From NCBI GenBank assembly GCA_023259675.1, contig JALRGT010000002.1:62001-126000 (forward strand): a stretch of 64,000 nt of DNA, read 5' to 3'. Every line of letters begins with the position of its first letter. The first letter of the stretch is position 1. Made by a program: the position numbers and the translations under genes. Below are positions 25,224-35,702 of the stretch, one piece after another. The DNA is from Flavobacterium sp. Its GTDB lineage: Bacteria > Bacteroidota > Bacteroidia > Flavobacteriales > Flavobacteriaceae. A model generated the notes under the pieces. That model did not search any database and was not told the origin of the DNA. It saw nothing but the letters and a program-made list of their open reading frames with translations.

Positions 25224-26183
25224 ATGATTATCTGGATTTCCTTTTTTATTCTCATTTTTATAATTCTAATGTTAGATTTAGGCCTTTTCAATAAAACGCC
25301 TCATATCATTAGTACAAAAGAAGCATCCAAATGGACAACAATATGGGTAACCGTTTCATTCTTGTTTTCGGGTGTCGTTTATTGGATCTATAAAAACAAT
25401 TACATCTCTAATCCGGATGGATTAAAACCGGTTGCTGCATCACTTAAATTCATAACCGGCTATTTAATAGAATTATCTTTGAGTGTAGATAATATATTTG
25501 TAATCGCCATTATATTCTCTGCCTTCAAAATTCCACAAAAATACCAGCATCGCGTTTTATTCTGGGGCATTTTAGGAGCTATCTTTTTCAGAGGATTAAT
25601 GATCTATTTTGGGGTACTCCTGATTAACAAGTTTTCTTGGATGACCTATGTTTTTGGTGCCTTTTTGGTTTACACCGCTTTTAAAATGTTCCTTAATGGT
25701 GAAGACAAAAAATTTGAACCCAAAAAATCATTTATTTATAAAAGTCTTAAAAAAATGATGCCAATTTCCAATCACATTGACAAAGAACATTTTTTTGTAA
25801 AAAGAAGACACATCACTGCTGCAACGCCCCTTTTTGTGGCTTTAATTGTCATCGAAGTCATGGATGTACTGTTTGCAGTGGATAGCGTTCCTGCTATTTT
25901 AGCCATTACCAATGACCCGTTCTTGGTTTTTAGTTCCAATATTTTTGCCGTTTTAGGACTGCGGTCTATGTATTTCTTTTTGGCCAACATGCTAGAACAA
26001 TTTGCACATTTAGAATATAGCCTTATAGCCATTTTAAGTTTTGTAGGTCTCAAAATGTTATTGCATGATTTTATAGAAATTCCAGAATGGGCTTCACTGG
26101 CATTTATCGCCATTTCATTATTGGCAGGTGTATTGGCTTCTCTAAAATCAGGAAAAGAACCGATAATTGAAGAAAAGAAATAA
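25224..26183 (+). CDS. TerC/Alx-family membrane protein
   Basis: A 319-residue polytopic inner-membrane protein of the TerC family. The conserved acidic membrane motifs are visible: SLSVDNIFVIA near residue 91, VIEVMDVLFAVDSVPAILAITNDPF near 212-235, and FAVLGLRSMYF. About eight helices are predicted. Family members (Alx, TerC, MeeF/MeeY) are linked to Mn2+ export or metallation of exported proteins; tellurite resistance is not implied by one gene alone. It stands alone between two terminators. Confidence 0.92.
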   Translation: MIIWISFFILIFIILMLDLGLFNKTPHIISTKEASKWTTIWVTVSFLFSGVVYWIYKNNYISNPDGLKPVAASLKFITGYLIELSLSVDNIFVIAIIFSAFKIPQKYQHRVLFWGILGAIFFRGLMIYFGVLLINKFSWMTYVFGAFLVYTAFKMFLNGEDKKFEPKKSFIYKSLKKMMPISNHIDKEHFFVKRRHITAATPLFVALIVIEVMDVLFAVDSVPAILAITNDPFLVFSSNIFAVLGLRSMYFFLANMLEQFAHLEYSLIAILSFVGLKMLLHDFIEIPEWASLAFIAISLLAGVLASLKSGKEPIIEEKK

Positions 26184-26206
26184 AACTTGACTTCACTTTG
26201 ATGCAT

Positions 26207-26238
26207 AAAAAAAGGAAATCTTTCGATTTCCTTTTTTT
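26207..26238. terminator. Bidirectional terminator between terC and the collagen-like lipoprotein gene
   Basis: A7GGAAATC (26207-26220) pairs with GATTTCCT7 (26225-26238) over a four-base loop, giving A- and T-runs on both sides. Confidence 0.9.
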
Positions 26239-26256
26239 ATGTTTGTATTTCATCCA

Positions 26257-26775
26257 TTAAAAATCAATACGCTGAACTTCATTCTCTTTAATATTCAAAG
26301 CATTTATTACTTCGTTGTAATTTTGTTTATTTACTGAAGCTGAAAAATACCCAGGAACTATTACAATTCTAAAAATTTGATTGATTCTAAATTCATTTGG
26401 TACAGTACCCAAATTATTACCATCCAAATAAATACTTACATCATTCCTTGTAAAATTAAAATTATATCCAAAATTTAAAGTACCGTCAGAAAAATAATAA
26501 GTTTCAGGAGTTAATTTCCAAACATCCTCACCATTATCAGTTCCTGCCAATCGATATAGCAAAACCATATCAGAGCTTAAAATCGATGGATTTAAGTCTA
26601 TAATCGGATTATAATCATTAGTAGACGTAAAAGAGACATTAGTAACTTCAAAAACTTCAGCTATTAATCCGTCTTGCCCATCAAACCCATCTTGACCGGG
26701 TATACCTTGTGGTCCTTCACAAGAAGAAATAAAAATCATTCCTACAATTGCCAAAAGTGTAATAATCTTTTTCAT
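26257..26775 (-). CDS. Lipoprotein with short collagen-like segment
   Basis: A 172-residue exported protein with a type II signal peptide (LLAIVGMIFISSCEG, lipidated Cys at about 19). The mature N-terminus has five consecutive Gly-X-Y triplets (GPQGIPGQDGFDGQDG), which resemble collagen. The remaining 130 residues look like a beta-rich domain (VFEVTNVSF, YRLAGTDNGEDVWKLTPETYYF, IFRIVIVPGYFSASV). It is probably on the outer membrane. The function is unknown; similar lipoproteins are common in Flavobacterium. Confidence 0.75.
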   Translation of the reverse strand: MKKIITLLAIVGMIFISSCEGPQGIPGQDGFDGQDGLIAEVFEVTNVSFTSTNDYNPIIDLNPSILSSDMVLLYRLAGTDNGEDVWKLTPETYYFSDGTLNFGYNFNFTRNDVSIYLDGNNLGTVPNEFRINQIFRIVIVPGYFSASVNKQNYNEVINALNIKENEVQRIDF

Positions 26776-26921
26776 AATTTAAATTTTAAGTGGTTAACAT
26801 TTAAGCCTATTCATGAACTGTGCCAAAGTTGATTTATTTTAAAAACTGTTTGCATAATTTTAATCGAAATGAAATTAAAGTACCCGTAAAATTCATTCTG
26901 TCGAATTAAAATTTAGTTTAT

Positions 26922-26950
26922 AAAAAAAAAACACCCGTGTCAACGGGTGT
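26922..26950 (-). terminator. Terminator of the T9SS-secreted protein gene
   Basis: Minus-strand ACACCCGT (26950-26943) pairs with ACGGGTGT (26938-26931) around a four-base loop, followed by a U-run from the A-tract at 26922-26930. Confidence 0.85.
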
Positions 26951-26976
26951 TCTTGAATGAAAGTTAATAAATCTAT

Positions 26977-29900
26977 TTAATAAGATGACATTACAGTTTT
27001 AGTACTGCTTCCCCTATCAGTAGTCAGTTTCACAATATAAACTTGTTCTTGTTCTAAAGTGGAACCGATATTAAGTATGACTTCTTTGTTCAAATAAGGA
27101 TCTTTATCAGTCATAGAATAAACCAAAGCACCTTGAGAATTGAACACCTCAATTTTTACTTTAGATTGATAATCAAATTCATATTTGATAGTCAATTGAT
27201 CTTTGAAAGGAACAGGAAACGCTTCAAAACTAGCTGCATCATCAACAGTTTTCAAACTAAAAGTCAAATTTTCTACTTGTGCCAATTTTGACAAAGCACT
27301 ACAGAAAGGTCCATCTAGATTGTTGATATCCGCAAGAATTGTTGCTAAAGTACCACAATCACCACTCATAAATGCATTTCGTATTAAATTATACAAACTT
27401 TGGAAATCATTAGCTCCTGCAGGATATGGATATTCACCTGGAAATGCTGCAGCTCCCAATAAAGCAGACACTCCATGTCTTGCCAATGCTTTACAATTTC
27501 CACCACCTAACTGAGTTGCTCCTAGCATAGTAAGGCTTGCATTATTTGAAATAGAAGGAGAAGGAGAAATCCCAAAATAAGTAAAGAAATTGGTTGTTGT
27601 AACAAATGTTCCTCCTGGAGTTACAGGATTAGTTAATACACCTGGCATATTATCTACAACATAATCATTTTGATTATCCCATACTTCTGGATGTGTTTTC
27701 CAGAATCCAGGTGTACAAGCTTTACCACAACCTTCTACTGTAAGCTCTCTGCTACAAGTACTTGAACAATCATTATAATTTGTGATTGTCACTTCATATA
27801 TTCCTGCAACACTTACATCTATAGATTGAGTTGTTGCAGTGAATCCACCAGGTCCAGTCCAAGAATAACTTTTCATTCCCGCTGTCGCAGTAAATGTTGA
27901 ACTGCTACCTGTACAAATCACTTGCTCTCCGGTAATATCACAAACTGGAAGCGGATTTACTGTCAATGTTCCTGAATCCTCTCCCGTACAATTGGTGGAA
28001 TGATTAGTATCGGTAACAACAACTTTATAAACATCTCCACTTTCTGCCAATGTCAATGCTCCTGTTGTGTAACTATTACTAGTAGCGCCTCCAATTATAA
28101 CATCATTTTTATACCATTGATAAGTAAATCCTGCTCCTAAACTGGCTGTCATAAATGTAGCGGTATCGCCTTCACATTCTGCCTCATCATCTACTGATGG
28201 TGCCGGGTTAGGATTAACGGTTATATCAAAGTCCACTACTGTGGCACATAATGAGCCCGGCAAAACACTACGTACATAAATAGTATCATCACCTGATTCA
28301 TAAGGAGTAGATAAAGGATTATCTCCTGACTCAGCATCAGCTTGAGAAAGATGGAAAGAAATATCTCCTCCACCGTTATCATCAATTGCACTATTAAGAT
28401 CAAAGTCTGCCTTACCATTTCCTTTATCACAAAGTGTAAGATCATGTACTTGAGGTTCTGGTGGCGGAATTGTAAATCCAAATGGGAATGGTCCCGCAAA
28501 ATCTTTCAACTCACAGGTAAAGGGGTCATTATTACCCCCAGCACAACTACGGGTTTTAACCAATATAGTACCCAATATATTAGCACAAGGATTATCGGTT
28601 CCACGTCTATCCAAACCAAATTCTGTCAAGTCAATACCTATTTCTACATGTTGAAAGGTTTGGTACTCAGGATAGAAAGTTGCTTTTTCTCCTGCCAAAG
28701 TCCCCCATGGTGGAGCCAATGTACTTCCAGTTGCATTTACACGTCCAAATATGTGAGTTGTTGCATCATTATCAAGAGCTTGAATACGTACATATCCATA
28801 ATCTTCTGTCATTGCTCCCGCTGGTATGGCAGTAGCCACTGTTGTCTGCAATCCTGATTCAAAAGATCCCGGAACAACGTTAAATGGTCTTCCTGTTGGA
28901 TTAGTAAGAAGAAAATTAAAACTAGAAATTGACATCCAAACTCTTATTCTCACATCCGGTTTAGAACCCCCATTTTCATAATCAATCGAAACAACAATAC
29001 AACCTGGAACTTTAAGATCTCCAGCCTCTTCTGTTCCTGGTGTATTAGGATCGTCAGCGGTATGAAAAGTAAAAGCAGTTCGTCCACCTTGATCCACAGG
29101 ACCTGTATTTCCAAATTGAGTGTCTCCTACTTCATATTCATCCAACAGAGTTCTGAAGAACTCAAAGTCGATATGTTTACTACCACTTGTTTCTCTCAAT
29201 GTGGCAGCTGCAAATGCCCAAAGTCTTGTAAAAGGTCTGTCATCCGGATTATTTGGATCACCTATAATAGGTGGTACACGTGGCCCCTCTCCTCTTAAAT
29301 GCGCCATCACGTCAATGATATCATCTTTTTGAGGTACACTACCCGTTCCTAAATTCCATGTAGTAGGATTATCAGGATTCTTATCAGAAGTAGCGGTGAA
29401 AATACTGGCGTCATTATTACTTTGAGCCGAATTAGTATCCCTGCCATAAACAGCATCCAACCATAAATATGGAGAATTGGCACCTTTTTTAACAGCAGGA
29501 AAACCTGCATAAACAGCATAAACATCTGGATCAGTACCAAAATCAGCAGCAGTTTTTGATTGTCTTTCAAAAAAAGTAGCATTATTATCTGCCTGAACAG
29601 CTGTTAAATGAGTAGCAGCATTAGACTGATTAATTACATTTAAACCATCTCCAGTTGGATAAGGTGAAACAGTCGTAAGAAACCAGTCATCTGTATTTAG
29701 TGCTGCACCAGCTTGAGGTGGAGGAGCAGGCAAATTAGGGTCTTCTATAGAAAATCCAATAAAATTAGCATAAGCATCTGCATCCACTCCAAAATTGGCC
29801 TTAATAGCTCCGTTACCTACTAACTGCCCATATGAATTGGCCGTAAAAAATAGGGACAAAAAAAGGAGCATGTTGTAATAAAGTATCTTTTTAATTACAA

Positions 29901-30003
29901 CATTCTCCCAATGAAACTTTGAAAAAATTGTTTTGAAACAATTAAATAATGTGCAAAAATACGCTTCCGCACATTGCATCGTGTAAAAAATATTTTTTTT
30001 CAT
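26977..30003 (-). CDS. Large secreted protein with Ig/PKD-like domains and type IX sorting domain
   Basis: A 1008-residue protein. The hydrophobic export signal (MLLFLSLFFTANSYGQ) comes only at about residues 45-60, after an unusual N-terminal extension. The mature protein has a long unique domain (about 60-520), a gliding-type linker of Ig/SprB-like repeats (VTDTNHSTNCTGEDSGTLTVNPLPVCDITGE region, about 520-760), a Cys-containing CTPGFWKTHPEVWDN block and a C-terminal T9SS type A sorting domain (FPVPFKDQLTIKYEF to the end). It should cross the outer membrane by type IX secretion and be released or attached at the cell surface. The biological role is unknown; adhesin-like or matrix function is plausible. 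Confidence 0.85.
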   Translation of the reverse strand: MKKNIFYTMQCAEAYFCTLFNCFKTIFSKFHWENVVIKKILYYNMLLFLSLFFTANSYGQLVGNGAIKANFGVDADAYANFIGFSIEDPNLPAPPPQAGAALNTDDWFLTTVSPYPTGDGLNVINQSNAATHLTAVQADNNATFFERQSKTAADFGTDPDVYAVYAGFPAVKKGANSPYLWLDAVYGRDTNSAQSNNDASIFTATSDKNPDNPTTWNLGTGSVPQKDDIIDVMAHLRGEGPRVPPIIGDPNNPDDRPFTRLWAFAAATLRETSGSKHIDFEFFRTLLDEYEVGDTQFGNTGPVDQGGRTAFTFHTADDPNTPGTEEAGDLKVPGCIVVSIDYENGGSKPDVRIRVWMSISSFNFLLTNPTGRPFNVVPGSFESGLQTTVATAIPAGAMTEDYGYVRIQALDNDATTHIFGRVNATGSTLAPPWGTLAGEKATFYPEYQTFQHVEIGIDLTEFGLDRRGTDNPCANILGTILVKTRSCAGGNNDPFTCELKDFAGPFPFGFTIPPPEPQVHDLTLCDKGNGKADFDLNSAIDDNGGGDISFHLSQADAESGDNPLSTPYESGDDTIYVRSVLPGSLCATVVDFDITVNPNPAPSVDDEAECEGDTATFMTASLGAGFTYQWYKNDVIIGGATSNSYTTGALTLAESGDVYKVVVTDTNHSTNCTGEDSGTLTVNPLPVCDITGEQVICTGSSSTFTATAGMKSYSWTGPGGFTATTQSIDVSVAGIYEVTITNYNDCSSTCSRELTVEGCGKACTPGFWKTHPEVWDNQNDYVVDNMPGVLTNPVTPGGTFVTTTNFFTYFGISPSPSISNNASLTMLGATQLGGGNCKALARHGVSALLGAAAFPGEYPYPAGANDFQSLYNLIRNAFMSGDCGTLATILADINNLDGPFCSALSKLAQVENLTFSLKTVDDAASFEAFPVPFKDQLTIKYEFDYQSKVKIEVFNSQGALVYSMTDKDPYLNKEVILNIGSTLEQEQVYIVKLTTDRGSSTKTVMSSY

Positions 30004-31031
30004 GATAAAAGTATTTTTATGTCATATTTATATTAAATAGGTATCTTAAAGACTTGAGGAAGAAACTATCATAAAAAATATCTTCAGTAAATCAATACTG
30101 AAGCAAAACGTCTTTTATGGAAATTTTAAATTAGAAGATAAATCATCTGATACCTCAAAAAGTTATTCAAACCGTTGAAGTACTCGAAATACAATTATAG
30201 AAGTAGGGAATTACGAAATTTTCCAGATTTAGGGATAGAAAATTTGTCAAAAAATCAACAAAAAACACAATTACACCCGCGAGTTATTTTTTCTCGTTTG
30301 CATAGTTAAATGTTATTAAAGTTAATTGCAGTTTTAAAGAAATTAAAACTTAAGAAGCAAGGTTATAAACAATAGTTATCAAACTTGGGGACGATAACCT
30401 GTAATTAGAAAAACTATCTTCAAAATTACTTTGAAGTACTCCGTCATTCAGAAAAATTTTTCATGTATACTAAACACTAAATTTATTCCTAAAAAAATTT
30501 AAAAAACAGGAATTAAAATACTATTAAAAGTTTTGTATTTGAATTATATACCCTTTAATAAATATTCAATAAATCACCGTAATTTTCCAATTTAAAATCG
30601 AATCCCAGCGCTTTAGGATACTATTCTTAGAAATATTTAGTTTTTTTGTCTATTCAAAGTTAATTAGAATACTAAATTAGTTGCAAGGAAAGAAAGCCAA
30701 AGAAGATAACTTTCCAATAATATCGATGAAATGCACAATTCATAGAGAAACGTATTACAATAGAAAAAATTTAGTACTTACATAACTATTAATGTATTGA
30801 TTATCAGTTTGTTAGTAAAAATAATACTTAAAAAAAGTTAATTTAAAAAAAATGTTAAAACGAAGATTTTTATGACAATTCATTATCACCTTTAGGTCAA
30901 TTTCAATAAAAATAATTAGCCTAAATAATCGAATTTATAAATACTTTATAATAACAAGAAAGTAATGTGATTTTACTGACTTCACCTTAAAAAAAAATGA
31001 AATCGTAAAAATTTAGATTTATTTAACACAT
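30004..31031. other. Gene-free, very A/T-rich intergenic stretch
   Basis: About 1 kb between the T9SS protein gene and the icmF terminator. I find no open frame of convincing length, no tRNA or rRNA signature and no long repeat on either strand. It presumably holds the promoter of the 1008-residue protein, since both flanking genes are on the minus strand. The size is unusual for a window this dense. Confidence 0.5.
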
Positions 31032-31059
31032 AAAAAAAACTATCAGCGATAGTTCTTTT
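31032..31059 (-). terminator. Terminator of icmF
   Basis: AACTATC (31038-31044) pairs with GATAGTT (31048-31054) across a three-base loop, flanked by an A-run that becomes the U-run of the minus-strand transcript. Confidence 0.75.
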
Positions 31060-31086
31060 ATATAATTATTCGAAAAAAATAGTCTC

Positions 31087-34000
31087 TTACATATTCCTTC
31101 TGTATTGCCCTCCTACTTCAAATAAAGCCGTAGTAATTTGCCCTAGAGAACATACCTTGGTGGCCTCCATTAAATATTCAAATAAGTTCTTTTCTTGTAT
31201 TGCTGCTTCTTGAATTTTATGCAATTGTTCTTGGGCTTTTTCATTGTTACATTGATACATCTCTTCCAACATGGTAATTTGATATTTCTTTTCTACTTCG
31301 GATGCCCTAATAATTTCATCCGGAATTATGGTGGGAGAACCTTTTGAATTCAAAAAAGTATTCACCCCAATAATTGGTAATTTTCCATTGTGTTTCAAAG
31401 ACTCATAATACAGACTCTCTTCCTGAATTTTAGAGCGTTGGTACATGGTTTCCATGGCACCAAGTACGCCTCCTCTATCGGAAATATTTTCAAATTCTTT
31501 TAAAACTGCCGCTTCGACCAAATCGGTCAATTCTTCAATAATAAAAGCGCCTTGGATAGGGTTTTCGTTTTTGGTCAACCCCAATTCAGTATTGATAATC
31601 AATTGAATCGCCATTGCCCGACGCACAGATTCTTCAGTTGGAGTGGTAATGGCTTCATCATAGGCATTGGTATGTAAGGAATTGCAATTGTCATATATCG
31701 CATACAAAGCCTGTAAGGTGGTTCTGATATCATTAAAATCAATTTCCTGGGCATGCAAAGAACGTCCCGAAGTTTGAATGTGGTATTTTAACATCTGACT
31801 TCGTTCACTGGCACCGTATTTCATTTTCATGGCTTTCGCCCAAATCTTACGTGCCACACGACCAATTACGGCATATTCAGGGTCGACTCCGTTGGAGAAA
31901 AAGAAGGATAGATTAGGCGCAAAGTCATCGATATTCATTCCGCGACTCAAAAAATATTCTACATACGTAAAACCATTCGATAAGGTAAATGCCAATTGTG
32001 TTATGGGATTGGCACCCGCTTCGGCAATATGATATCCGGAAATAGAAATAGAATAAAAATTTCGAACCTTGTTCCTGATGAAATATTCCTGCACGTCTCC
32101 CATCAAACGCAGAGCAAATTCCGTTGAAAAAATACAGGTATTTTGTGCCTGGTCTTCTTTCAGAATATCGGCTTGAACCGTTCCTCTCACTTGATTAAGC
32201 GTTCTTTTTTTAATTTTATTATAAATGTCCAAAGGCAACACCTGATCACCAGTTGTTCCTAAAAGCAGCAAACCTAATCCATTGTTTCCTTCGGGTAAAT
32301 CGCCTTGGTAATGCGGCCTTTCTATTCCTTTCTTTCTATAACTATCGTCTAACTTTCGCTCTGTCTCTTTTTCCAATCCCTTTTCTTTAATGTACAATTC
32401 ACATTGCTGGTCAATGGCTGCATTTAGAAAAAAGCCCAAAACCATTGGAGCCGGACCATTAATTGTCATACTTACCGAGGTTAATTCATCGACCAAGTTA
32501 AAACCGGAATACAGCTTTTTGGCATCATCCAAACAACAAATAGAAACACCTGCATTTCCTATCTTACCATAAATATCTGGCCGTAAATCAGGATCATGTC
32601 CATATAAAGTAACACTGTCAAAAGCAGTAGACAACCGTTTTGCGGCAAATTCTTGGCTCAAATAATGAAATCGTTTGTTGGTTCGTTCCGGTCCGCCTTC
32701 ACCGGCGAACATTCGAGAAGGATCTTCGCCCTGACGCTTAAACGGATACAATCCGGCCGTAAACGGAAATTCGCCCGGAACATTTTCTTGCAAACTCCAA
32801 TGTAAAATCGAACCCCAATCGTCGAACTTAGGCAGGGCAATTTTTGGGATTTGGGAATGAGCCAAAGACTCGCTGTGCGTTTCAATGTCAATTTGCTTAT
32901 CCCTGACTTTATAGGAATAAATTGGATTTTTGTACATATTTACCTTATCCCGCCAATCCAGAATTGTTTTCCAGTTAGCAGGCTCCAAATTCATTTTTAC
33001 TTTGTCAAACTGATTGAGCAATAGATTCAGAAAAATTCTGTTTTCATCATGTTCTTGAAATCCACTTTGTAACACCGAACTGTCGTCAATACCGCTTAAG
33101 GTAATTACGGGAATCTTCCCAGAAACACTTTCTATGGTTTTATAAATCCCAAATAATTTTTGAGCCACTTCTTTTTGACTGAAAGCCAGACTGTCGTAAT
33201 TCCGATTGCTTTCTACTATTTCGGATAAATAACGACTCCTTTGTGGAGGAATAATATCAACTTGTTCTTTTATTTCTTCTGAAACCTTAAATGTCGATTT
33301 GAAATCACCATTTGCTTTTTCAACTAATTTATCTATTATCGCCCGATATATGGTATCCATACCCGAATCATTAAACTGGGAAGCCACTGTGGTGAACACA
33401 GGCATCTCATCTGGACTTTTGTCCCAAAGATTATGGTTGCGTTGGTATTGTTTTTTCACATCCCGTAATGCATCCAAAGCACCTCGTTTATCGGATTTGT
33501 TAAGTGCCACCAAATCGGCAAAATCTAACATATCGATTTTTTCCAGTTGGGTTGGAGCACCAAATTCCGGTGTCATCACATACAATGAAACATCCGAATA
33601 ATCAATAATTTCTGTATCTGACTGACCAATGCCCGAAGATTCTAAAATAATTAAATCATATTGTGCCGCCTTTAAGATTTGGATAGCATCGCCAATGTGT
33701 TTGGATAAAGCCAAATTGGATTGACGTGTAGCCATCGAACGCATGTAAACTCTGGGAGTATTAATGGCATTCATCCGAATTCTGTCCCCCAGAAGAGCGC
33801 CTCCCGTTTTCCGTTTGGAAGGATCAACAGACAGTATTCCGATTGTCTTTTCCGGAAAATCGACCAAAAACCGACGCACAAATTCATCTACCAAAGACGA
33901 TTTCCCCGCACCTCCCGTTCCGGTAACTCCAAGTACCGGAGTATCCCCCCCCGCCCCCGAAAGGGGAGCTGTAAAAACTTTGTAGAAATCTTCAGGATTA

Positions 34001-34572
34001 TTTTCTGCAAGAGAAATTAATCTGGCAATTGTGTTTTGATTTTTATTTTTTAAACTTTCTGAAACACCCTCTTTTCCTAACTCAAATAAAGTTGTTGCAT
34101 CCATATCTGTAGCCGGCTCCCCTCCTTCGGAGGGGTTGGGGGAGGATTTTTCCACCAAATCATTAATCATCCCTTGCAATCCCATTTCACGACCGTCATC
34201 GGGAGAATAAATTCGGGTAATTCCGTAATCCTGCAATACTTTAATTTCTGAGGGTAAAATTACGCCGCCGCCGCCTCCAAATATTTTAATGTGTCCGGCT
34301 CCTTTTTGCTGCAGCAAATCATGCATGTATTTAAAATACTCCATGTGTCCCCCTTGATATGAGGTTATCGCAATGGCATTGACATCTTCTTGAATGGCGG
34401 TATTCACTACTTCTTCGACACTGCGATCATGCCCCAAATGAATCACTTCAACGCCGGTGGCCTGAATAATTCTTCGCATAATATTGATCGCCGCATCATG
34501 TCCGTCAAAAAGGGCAGCGGCAGTCACTATCCTAACTTTATTTTGGGGGATATAAGGCATTTGTGATTTCAT
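31087..34572 (-). CDS. icmF: Fused isobutyryl-CoA mutase / GTPase (methylmalonyl-CoA mutase family)
   Basis: A 1161-residue adenosylcobalamin enzyme with the IcmF domain order: N-terminal B12-binding domain (residues about 12-140; [24 protein letters not shown]), MeaB-like G-protein chaperone (P-loop GTGGAGKSS around 218-226; later NKSD), and the mutase barrel from about 560 ([40 protein letters not shown]). The FxxTAGxYPF block, rather than the YPTMY type, points to IcmF instead of methylmalonyl-CoA mutase. It interconverts isobutyryl- and butyryl-CoA and possibly related acyl-CoAs. Two linkers, at residues 143-153 and 202-211, are encoded by G+C-rich palindromic DNA like intergenic repeats. 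It is a single gene with its own terminator. Confidence 0.93.
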   Translation of the reverse strand: MKSQMPYIPQNKVRIVTAAALFDGHDAAINIMRRIIQATGVEVIHLGHDRSVEEVVNTAIQEDVNAIAITSYQGGHMEYFKYMHDLLQQKGAGHIKIFGGGGGVILPSEIKVLQDYGITRIYSPDDGREMGLQGMINDLVEKSSPNPSEGGEPATDMDATTLFELGKEGVSESLKNKNQNTIARLISLAENNPEDFYKVFTAPLSGAGGDTPVLGVTGTGGAGKSSLVDEFVRRFLVDFPEKTIGILSVDPSKRKTGGALLGDRIRMNAINTPRVYMRSMATRQSNLALSKHIGDAIQILKAAQYDLIILESSGIGQSDTEIIDYSDVSLYVMTPEFGAPTQLEKIDMLDFADLVALNKSDKRGALDALRDVKKQYQRNHNLWDKSPDEMPVFTTVASQFNDSGMDTIYRAIIDKLVEKANGDFKSTFKVSEEIKEQVDIIPPQRSRYLSEIVESNRNYDSLAFSQKEVAQKLFGIYKTIESVSGKIPVITLSGIDDSSVLQSGFQEHDENRIFLNLLLNQFDKVKMNLEPANWKTILDWRDKVNMYKNPIYSYKVRDKQIDIETHSESLAHSQIPKIALPKFDDWGSILHWSLQENVPGEFPFTAGLYPFKRQGEDPSRMFAGEGGPERTNKRFHYLSQEFAAKRLSTAFDSVTLYGHDPDLRPDIYGKIGNAGVSICCLDDAKKLYSGFNLVDELTSVSMTINGPAPMVLGFFLNAAIDQQCELYIKEKGLEKETERKLDDSYRKKGIERPHYQGDLPEGNNGLGLLLLGTTGDQVLPLDIYNKIKKRTLNQVRGTVQADILKEDQAQNTCIFSTEFALRLMGDVQEYFIRNKVRNFYSISISGYHIAEAGANPITQLAFTLSNGFTYVEYFLSRGMNIDDFAPNLSFFFSNGVDPEYAVIGRVARKIWAKAMKMKYGASERSQMLKYHIQTSGRSLHAQEIDFNDIRTTLQALYAIYDNCNSLHTNAYDEAITTPTEESVRRAMAIQLIINTELGLTKNENPIQGAFIIEELTDLVEAAVLKEFENISDRGGVLGAMETMYQRSKIQEESLYYESLKHNGKLPIIGVNTFLNSKGSPTIIPDEIIRASEVEKKYQITMLEEMYQCNNEKAQEQLHKIQEAAIQEKNLFEYLMEATKVCSLGQITTALFEVGGQYRRNM
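33944..33970 (-). repeat. GC-rich repeat-like block inside icmF (second linker)
   Basis: A run of C/G (CCCCCC then GCCCCCGAAAGGGGAGCT) encodes residues 202-211 ([10 protein letters not shown]) just before the GTPase P-loop. Base composition is strikingly unlike the surrounding coding DNA and resembles C/G-rich intergenic palindromes of flavobacteria. It is in frame and does not interrupt the gene. Confidence 0.5.
34114..34146 (-). repeat. GC-rich palindromic repeat inside icmF (first linker)
   Basis: A perfect hairpin CCCCTCC-TTC-GGAGGGG (34119-34135), followed by GGGGGAGGA, encodes residues 143-153 ([11 protein letters not shown]) between the B12-binding and GTPase domains. The sequence is of the kind usually seen between flavobacterial genes, so it looks like a repeat that inserted in frame into a tolerant linker. 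Confidence 0.55.
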
Positions 34573-34808
34573 TACGGAAATAATTTTGTACTACAATTTA
34601 CAAATTTTAAACCACTATTCCATGATTACCAAATGCTTAAAAATTCTCGAAACAGATCATTAGAGCTATTTTTTTGACCCTATAAAAAACCAAAATAGAT
34701 TGTTTTGTTTAAAAACGGAGCAATGGTTCCCATATCACTTAGTCTAGTATCGAAACAATCTTCGCTGCTTCATTCAATTATTAATTAGAAATCTACGCCT
34801 CAGAGTAG

Positions 34809-34837
34809 TTGATTCTTTAATATTAATAGTATTTTTG
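34809..34837 (+). promoter_or_regulatory. Promoter of the DUF4197 gene
   Basis: TTG (34809-34811), 18 bases, then TATTTTTG (34830-34837) is a good Bacteroidetes sigma-A-type promoter. It would give a leader of about 15 bases before the ATG at 34860. Confidence 0.55.
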
Positions 34838-34859
34838 AAACGTATAAATAAAGAACATT

Positions 34860-35564
34860 ATGAAAAAGATTTTAATAGTATTGAGTGTGTTTTCACTATT
34901 CGGTTGTGCAGAAATGCAACAAATTATGGCACAATTGCCACAAAATCCAAATTCTACATTGGATATTTCGGGAGGTTTAAAAGAAGCTTTAAACAACGGG
35001 ATTACCAAACAAGTCTCTAAATTGACTGCTGTAGATGGATTTTATAAAAACGAAGCCGTAAAAATTTTACTTCCGGAAGAATTACAAAAAGTAGATGCTG
35101 GTTTGAGACGTATCGGATTGGGATCGATGGCCGATGAAGGCATCAAAATGTTGAATCGTGCTGCCGAAGATGCCGTAAAAGAAGCTACACCGATTTTTGT
35201 GGATGCCATTAAAAACATGTCCATTACCGATGCCAAAGGAATCTTACTCGGAAATCAATCTGCTGCAACCAGTTATTTGCAAAGCAGTACTTCGACCGCT
35301 TTATACGGAAAATTCAATCCCGTAATACAAAATTCTTTCAGCAAAGTGGGAGCCGACAAAGTTTGGACGAATATCATCAACAAATACAATAGCATTCCCT
35401 TGGTCAGAAAAGTGAATCCTGATTTGAACGATTATGTTACCAACCAAGCCATGAACGGTGTATTTAAAATGGTTGCCGTGGAAGAAAAAAACATCAGAAC
35501 CAATTTGAGCTCCAGAACCTCCACTCTTTTACAAAAAGTGTTTGCTTTACAAGACGTTAAATAA
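34860..35564 (+). CDS. DUF4197-family lipoprotein
   Basis: A 234-residue exported protein with a lipobox (VFSLFGC, lipidated Cys near residue 16) and the DUF4197 pattern: GGLKEALNNGITKQVSKL near residue 40, then KILLPEELQKVD, LNRAAEDAVKEATPIF, MSITDAKGIL, and ALYGKFNPVIQNSFSKVG. The mature protein is largely helical. Its function is unknown across the family; an envelope location, probably outer-membrane inner leaflet, is inferred. It is a single gene divergent from icmF with a clear promoter. Confidence 0.88.
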   Translation: MKKILIVLSVFSLFGCAEMQQIMAQLPQNPNSTLDISGGLKEALNNGITKQVSKLTAVDGFYKNEAVKILLPEELQKVDAGLRRIGLGSMADEGIKMLNRAAEDAVKEATPIFVDAIKNMSITDAKGILLGNQSAATSYLQSSTSTALYGKFNPVIQNSFSKVGADKVWTNIINKYNSIPLVRKVNPDLNDYVTNQAMNGVFKMVAVEEKNIRTNLSSRTSTLLQKVFALQDVK

Positions 35565-35702
35565 ATCGATTTCAGCTTATTTATTGTATTGAAGTTCATT
35601 ATTTCGGATGTACTATTTTGTTGTGAAAAATAGTGAAATTCCATTTTTTTTACAGAAAAATTAAAATTAGATTTGACAATCCTTTTTGAGGTGTAAAATG
35701 CC

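Noticed and set aside
25224..26183. Tellurite-resistance operon
   Set aside because: Only a TerC-family gene is present; terA, terB, terD and terE are absent, and the family mostly serves metal homeostasis.
28342..28857. A 171-codon plus-strand frame inside the T9SS protein gene
   Set aside because: It is antisense to a well-supported gene and rich in Cys, Ile and Ser runs as expected of a shadow frame.
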